Shown here in pieces: positions 14,580-17,475 of a stretch of DNA of 17,475 bases; positions within the stretch are counted from its first letter, which is position 1, and the number at the start of each line of letters is the position of its first letter. The notes below the pieces were generated by a model. The model was given only the letters and a program-made list of their open reading frames with translations, had not been told where the DNA came from and did no database searches. The stretch comes from an uncultured Acetatifactor sp. (GTDB taxonomy: Bacteria > Bacillota > Clostridia > Lachnospirales > Lachnospiraceae). The translations under genes were made by a program, and so were the position numbers. The DNA lies in the NCBI GenBank assembly GCA_947644185.1, contig CANRZC010000011.1:1-17475 (forward strand). Reading direction: 5' to 3'.

Positions 14580-15272
14580 ATGAGCGAAAGCATATTAATA
14601 GCAGAGGATGAAAAGGAGATTGCAGATCTGGTGGCCCTCTATCTGGAAAATGAGGGCTACCAGATCTACAAATGCTATGACGGCGTACAAGCCATGGATG
14701 TAGCAGAGAAGGAGCATCTGGATCTGGCGATTTTGGATATCATGATGCCAGGTGCAAGCGGCCTTGACATTTGCCGGAAAATCAGGGAGAAACACAATTA
14801 TCCCATTATCATGCTCACGGCAAAGGGGGAGGAGATGGACAAAATTACCGGCCTAACCATGGGGGCGGACGATTACATGACCAAGCCTTTTCTGCCCTTG
14901 GAGCTGGTGGCCCGGGTGAAAGCACAGCTACGCCGGTACAAGCGCTATAACACAGGCATGCAGCAGGAGGATCTGCTGGAGATATCCGGCTTGACTGTAA
15001 ATGTGAAGACCCACGAATGCTTTCTGAACGAAAGACCCTTAAACCTGACACCCACAGAATTTTCCATTCTTCGGATCCTGTGTCAGCGAAGGGGACAGGT
15101 GGTCAGCGCGGAAGAGCTGTTTCACCTGATCTGGGAAGAGGAGTATTACACGAAAAACAATAATACCATTACGGTGCACATAAGGCATCTGCGGGAAAAA
15201 ATGGGAGATTCCTTTGAGCACCCGAAATACATCAAGACGGTCTGGGGGTGTGGGTACAAAATTGAGGGCTAA
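14580..15272 (+). CDS. VanR-like OmpR-family response regulator
   Basis: This DNA-binding response regulator has 230 residues. The receiver domain carries E9-D10, the phosphoacceptor D53 in ILDIMMPGASG, T80 and K102 in YMTKPF. The winged-helix domain (about 130-228) includes LTPTEFSILRILC and ends in TVWGCGYKIEG. The opening SILIAEDEKEIADLVALYLENEGY and the overall sequence are close in style to VanR proteins. The ATG follows AGAGGT by five bases. It lies 80 bases after murF and overlaps the kinase gene. No vanA/B/G-type ligase, vanX/XY, vanY or vanT gene occurs in the window, so it should not be read as evidence of glycopeptide resistance. It more likely monitors wall state or controls wall genes. 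Confidence 0.9.
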   Translation: MSESILIAEDEKEIADLVALYLENEGYQIYKCYDGVQAMDVAEKEHLDLAILDIMMPGASGLDICRKIREKHNYPIIMLTAKGEEMDKITGLTMGADDYMTKPFLPLELVARVKAQLRRYKRYNTGMQQEDLLEISGLTVNVKTHECFLNERPLNLTPTEFSILRILCQRRGQVVSAEELFHLIWEEEYYTKNNNTITVHIRHLREKMGDSFEHPKYIKTVWGCGYKIEG

Positions 15273-16458
15273 GCAAAAGGGGAAACGATTTCTGGTCACT
15301 TGCCTTATCCTAGTGGGAGGCCTACTGCTGTGCCGGATTTTATATGATATTTTGGATGTGTTTCTCAATGGATTTGTGCGGGAATGGATAGAGCAGAAGT
15401 TCATATACACAGAGTGGATTGCGCTGGAGGATGCCACTGTGGACGGGTATTACACGAAGGGCATCAACTGGATGAGCGTGAAGCGGACCCTGTTTAGTGG
15501 GGTGCTTGTTCTGGCTGCGGTGATAATAGTGCTGGTGCGGGCTGTGGCCATTTTGTATGGGTCCAGACAGGCGAAAGTGGCCGTGCAGGATGCAGGCCGG
15601 ATGATTGATGATTATATGCACCACGAGAAAGAGGCTCTGGAGGTATTCCCTCAGGGCTATGAAGAGATTTCCGTGCGGATGGTGGAGATCAAGGCAGACA
15701 TGCAGCGCAAGGAGCAGATACTGCGGGAGGAGGCAAGCCGCAAGAACGATCTGATTACCTACCTGGCTCACGACTTAAAGACACCATTGACTTCTGTTGT
15801 GGGATACCTAAGCCTTCTGGAGGAAGCGTCGGACATGCCTGCCGCCCAGAGGGCCAAATATGTGAACATTACTTTGGACAAGGCGCTGCGGTTAGAGAAG
15901 CTCATCAATGAATTCTTTGAGATTACCCGCTATAACCTGCAGACCATTACACTGGAAAAGGAGACGGTGAACCTTTCTTTCATGCTGGAGCAGATGGCAG
16001 ATGAATTCTATCCGCTGCTAAGTGAGCATGGAAATACCGTAAAGCTGGAGATAGAGGAGGACCCTTCTGGAGGGCCCATTGGACTGTATGCAGATGGGGA
16101 GAAGCTGGCCAGGGTGTTCAACAATCTTCTGAAGAATGCAATCGCCTACAGCTATCCGGGCACAGAGATAGCTGTGGAGTGCAAAGCAGTGGAAAACCAT
16201 GTGCGAATAGTCTTCTCTAACCGAGGAAGAACCATTCCGCCCCATAAGCTGGAGGCCATTTTCGAGAAATTTTTCCGGCTGGATGATGCCAGATCTACCA
16301 ATACCGGCGGGGCTGGACTGGGGCTTGCCATCGCAAGGGAGATTGTAACCCTCCACGGTGGCACTATCACGGCCAGGAGCCAGGACGAAGTGACTACTTT
16401 TCAGGTGGAGTTGCCGGGAAATACGCTTCTTTCAACTGGAAATACCGCTCTGAAATAA
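15262..16458 (+). CDS. VanS-like sensor histidine kinase
   Basis: This membrane histidine kinase has about 398 residues. Hydrophobic segments at about 8-33 and 77-98 bracket a short external loop of ~45 residues. A HAMP-like linker leads to the HisKA helix with phosphorylated H170 in YLAHDLKTPLTSVVGYLSLL. The following EFFEITRYNLQTITLEKE is a hallmark of VanS-type kinases. The HATPase domain has the N box FNNLLKNAIAYS, an atypical G1 region (FSNRGRTI, without the usual DNG) and G2 GGAGLGLAIAREI. The start is uncertain: TTG 15262 is chosen because it overlaps the regulator stop by 11 bases, while GTG 15250 is an in-frame alternative. Its last 65 bases overlap the opposite-strand acyltransferase gene. 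Confidence 0.87.
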   Translation: MRAKQKGKRFLVTCLILVGGLLLCRILYDILDVFLNGFVREWIEQKFIYTEWIALEDATVDGYYTKGINWMSVKRTLFSGVLVLAAVIIVLVRAVAILYGSRQAKVAVQDAGRMIDDYMHHEKEALEVFPQGYEEISVRMVEIKADMQRKEQILREEASRKNDLITYLAHDLKTPLTSVVGYLSLLEEASDMPAAQRAKYVNITLDKALRLEKLINEFFEITRYNLQTITLEKETVNLSFMLEQMADEFYPLLSEHGNTVKLEIEEDPSGGPIGLYADGEKLARVFNNLLKNAIAYSYPGTEIAVECKAVENHVRIVFSNRGRTIPPHKLEAIFEKFFRLDDARSTNTGGAGLGLAIAREIVTLHGGTITARSQDEVTTFQVELPGNTLLSTGNTALK

Positions 16459-17152
16459 GATTGTTCACATAGGTACCTACATTTTTCCGGGCGGTCCGAT
16501 CCATTTCCTTCATATCAATGGGGGGCTGGAACTCGATGATCACAGTTGTGCGCCGGATCCATGGCATATGGTCCTCAAAGATATCTGCCGCATTCACAAT
16601 GACCATGGGGACCACAGGGACGCCCCCTTTTTCTGCTATCTTAAAGCTGCCCTCATGGAAAGGCAGAAAGGTATCGTTTACCTTGTTGCGGGTGCCTTCC
16701 GGGAAGATGCACAGGGACACCCCATTTTTCACCTCCTCCACCCCTGCCAGGATGGTCTTTAAGCCCTCTTTGATATTGTCTCTGTCCAGGAACAGGCAGT
16801 GAATGTTGCGCATCCAATTTTTCAACAGGGGATAGCGCAGCATTTCTTTTTTGGCCACATATCCTGTGATGCCAGGGAACTGGGGATAGGTCAGCACTAT
16901 GTCGAAATAGCTGCGGTGATTGCCTACAAACAGAGCAGCGGTATCCACGGGGATATTCTCCTTTCCCTTTACAATGAGCTTTGTGCCGGCCAGCGTATAG
17001 ATGCAGCGAAAGCCCCAGCCCACCAAAGCTTTGGAGAGTCTGTCTCTGTGTCCGGGATCTCGCTTTCCCACCAACCACTCTACCACCAGTACCGGGATGG
17101 AGAGAACCAGGAATAAAAACAAATAAAGTGCCACTAAAATCAGACGAATCAT
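16394..17152 (-). CDS. plsC: 1-acyl-sn-glycerol-3-phosphate acyltransferase (PlsC family)
   Basis: This membrane acyltransferase has 252 residues and should acylate lysophosphatidic acid in phospholipid synthesis. One hydrophobic segment (about 4-28) anchors it. The catalytic HX4D motif is H79-RSYF-D84, and the acyl-acceptor motif FPEGTR is at 150-155. Between them, a KKEMLRYPLL segment and FLDRDN are typical of PlsC. AAAGG stands eight bases before the ATG. The gene is transcribed toward the VanS-like kinase and overlaps its 3' end by 65 bases, with no visible terminator between them. The exact substrate (lysophosphatidate or another lysolipid) is inferred. Confidence 0.9.
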   Translation of the reverse strand: MIRLILVALYLFLFLVLSIPVLVVEWLVGKRDPGHRDRLSKALVGWGFRCIYTLAGTKLIVKGKENIPVDTAALFVGNHRSYFDIVLTYPQFPGITGYVAKKEMLRYPLLKNWMRNIHCLFLDRDNIKEGLKTILAGVEEVKNGVSLCIFPEGTRNKVNDTFLPFHEGSFKIAEKGGVPVVPMVIVNAADIFEDHMPWIRRTTVIIEFQPPIDMKEMDRTARKNVGTYVNNLISERYFQLKEAYFPATPPEK

Positions 17153-17195
17153 GGTATCAGCCTTTCCTCACAATATTTATAGAACAATCCCTCTT

Positions 17196-17224
17196 ATTCT
17201 AGCATAGAAATTCCAAACTGTACA
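17196..17224 (-). promoter_or_regulatory. Likely promoter of the plsC-like gene
   Basis: On the minus strand, TGTACA (17219-17224), a 17-base spacer and TAGAAT (17196-17201) are preceded by TGC, giving an extended -10 box. Transcription would start near 17189, 37 bases before the ATG. Confidence 0.5.
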
Positions 17225-17265
17225 TAAAATAGAAGAAAATAGAAAAAAGTTTGTGAGGTCTACCA

Positions 17266-17475
17266 TTGAAGAAAACAGGGTTCTATGGGTTGGTGCTAGC
17301 CTGTATGCTGTTCATGACCGGCTGTACCATGATGAATGAGGAGAAAATCAAGCTCCGAGACCTGGATTTCACAGTGCTCAGCCAGGAGATGATACCAGAA
17401 CAGCTTCTCCCCATCATTGAGGAAAAAAAGAGAAATGCTATTCTTAGAGTAGGAAAAACAGAGAGGAACATGGAA
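17266..17475 (+). CDS. Lipoprotein, PrcB-like N-terminus, truncated by the window edge
   Basis: The first 70 codons of a secreted lipoprotein run off the right edge. Reading from TTG at 17266, the product starts (M)KKTGFYGLVLACMLFMTGC: a basic N-terminus, a hydrophobic core and a lipobox MTGC with the lipidated cysteine at residue 20. The mature part (MMNEEKIKLRDLDFTVLSQE, then MIPEQLLPIIEEKKRN) resembles the N-terminal part of clostridial PrcB-like lipoproteins. That identification is from memory and tentative. GAGG lies seven bases upstream. The ATG codons near 17310 and later fall inside or after the signal peptide, so TTG is preferred. It is divergent from plsC. No clear promoter was seen on its strand in 17153-17265. 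Confidence 0.68.
   Translation, partial: MKKTGFYGLVLACMLFMTGCTMMNEEKIKLRDLDFTVLSQEMIPEQLLPIIEEKKRNAILRVGKTERNME

Noticed and set aside
11903..16458. A vancomycin-resistance (vanG-type) cluster
   Set aside because: The ligase keeps the D-Ala-D-Ala tyrosine and no vanX/XY, vanY, vanW or vanT gene is present; only the regulator and kinase look Van-like.

Overview
The window looks like chromosomal DNA from a Gram-positive clostridial anaerobe, most likely Lachnospiraceae. The basis is strong AGGAGG-type ribosome binding sites, moderate GC, frequent use of GTG and TTG starts, and protein families typical of that group: a LanFEG/Cpr-like ABC transporter with its two-component system, VanS-like kinase sequence, an SpoIIQ-like LytM protein, and a PrcB-like lipoprotein. 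No tRNA, rRNA, CRISPR array, transposase or phage gene was seen.

Layout. (1) 71-2378, minus strand: a three-gene ABC transporter operon (ATPase, permease, permease) whose genes are joined by two ATGA start/stop overlaps. It is divergent from an OmpR-type response regulator and sensor kinase (2569-4718). Together these resemble lantibiotic or cationic-peptide self-protection and sensing modules. (2) 4775-5896, minus strand: a tocopherol-cyclase-like, lipocalin-type protein with a near-consensus promoter. (3) 6127-6978: an RmlD-like NAD(P)-dependent SDR. (4) 7132-7626: an SseB-family protein with its own near-consensus promoter. (5) 7640-7815: a structured, unrecognised leader with a strong intrinsic terminator, ahead of an EF-hand protein (7898-9100). 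(6) 9167-9246: a GC-rich hairpin cluster, then a catalytically dead LytM/M23 protein (9356-10327), then a second and larger hairpin array (10330-10531). (7) 10562-11740: an amidohydrolase whose stop codon lies inside its own terminator. (8) 11903-16458: ddl and murF, the two enzymes that make D-Ala-D-Ala and attach it to the cell wall precursor, followed by a VanR/VanS-like two-component pair. (9) A PlsC-like acyltransferase (16394-17152, minus strand) that overlaps the kinase gene tail to tail, and the first 70 codons of a lipoprotein that runs off the right edge.

Taken together the window is rich in cell-envelope functions: peptide-antibiotic export and sensing, late peptidoglycan precursor synthesis beside a VanRS-like sensor, a dead LytM scaffold, phospholipid acylation and a lipoprotein. 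The least explained parts are non-coding: the leader with its terminator before the EF-hand gene, and the two hairpin clusters that bracket the LytM-like gene. No complete, clearly new multi-gene defence or mobile system could be recognised. The best candidates for something undescribed are the leader RNA and the palindrome array.
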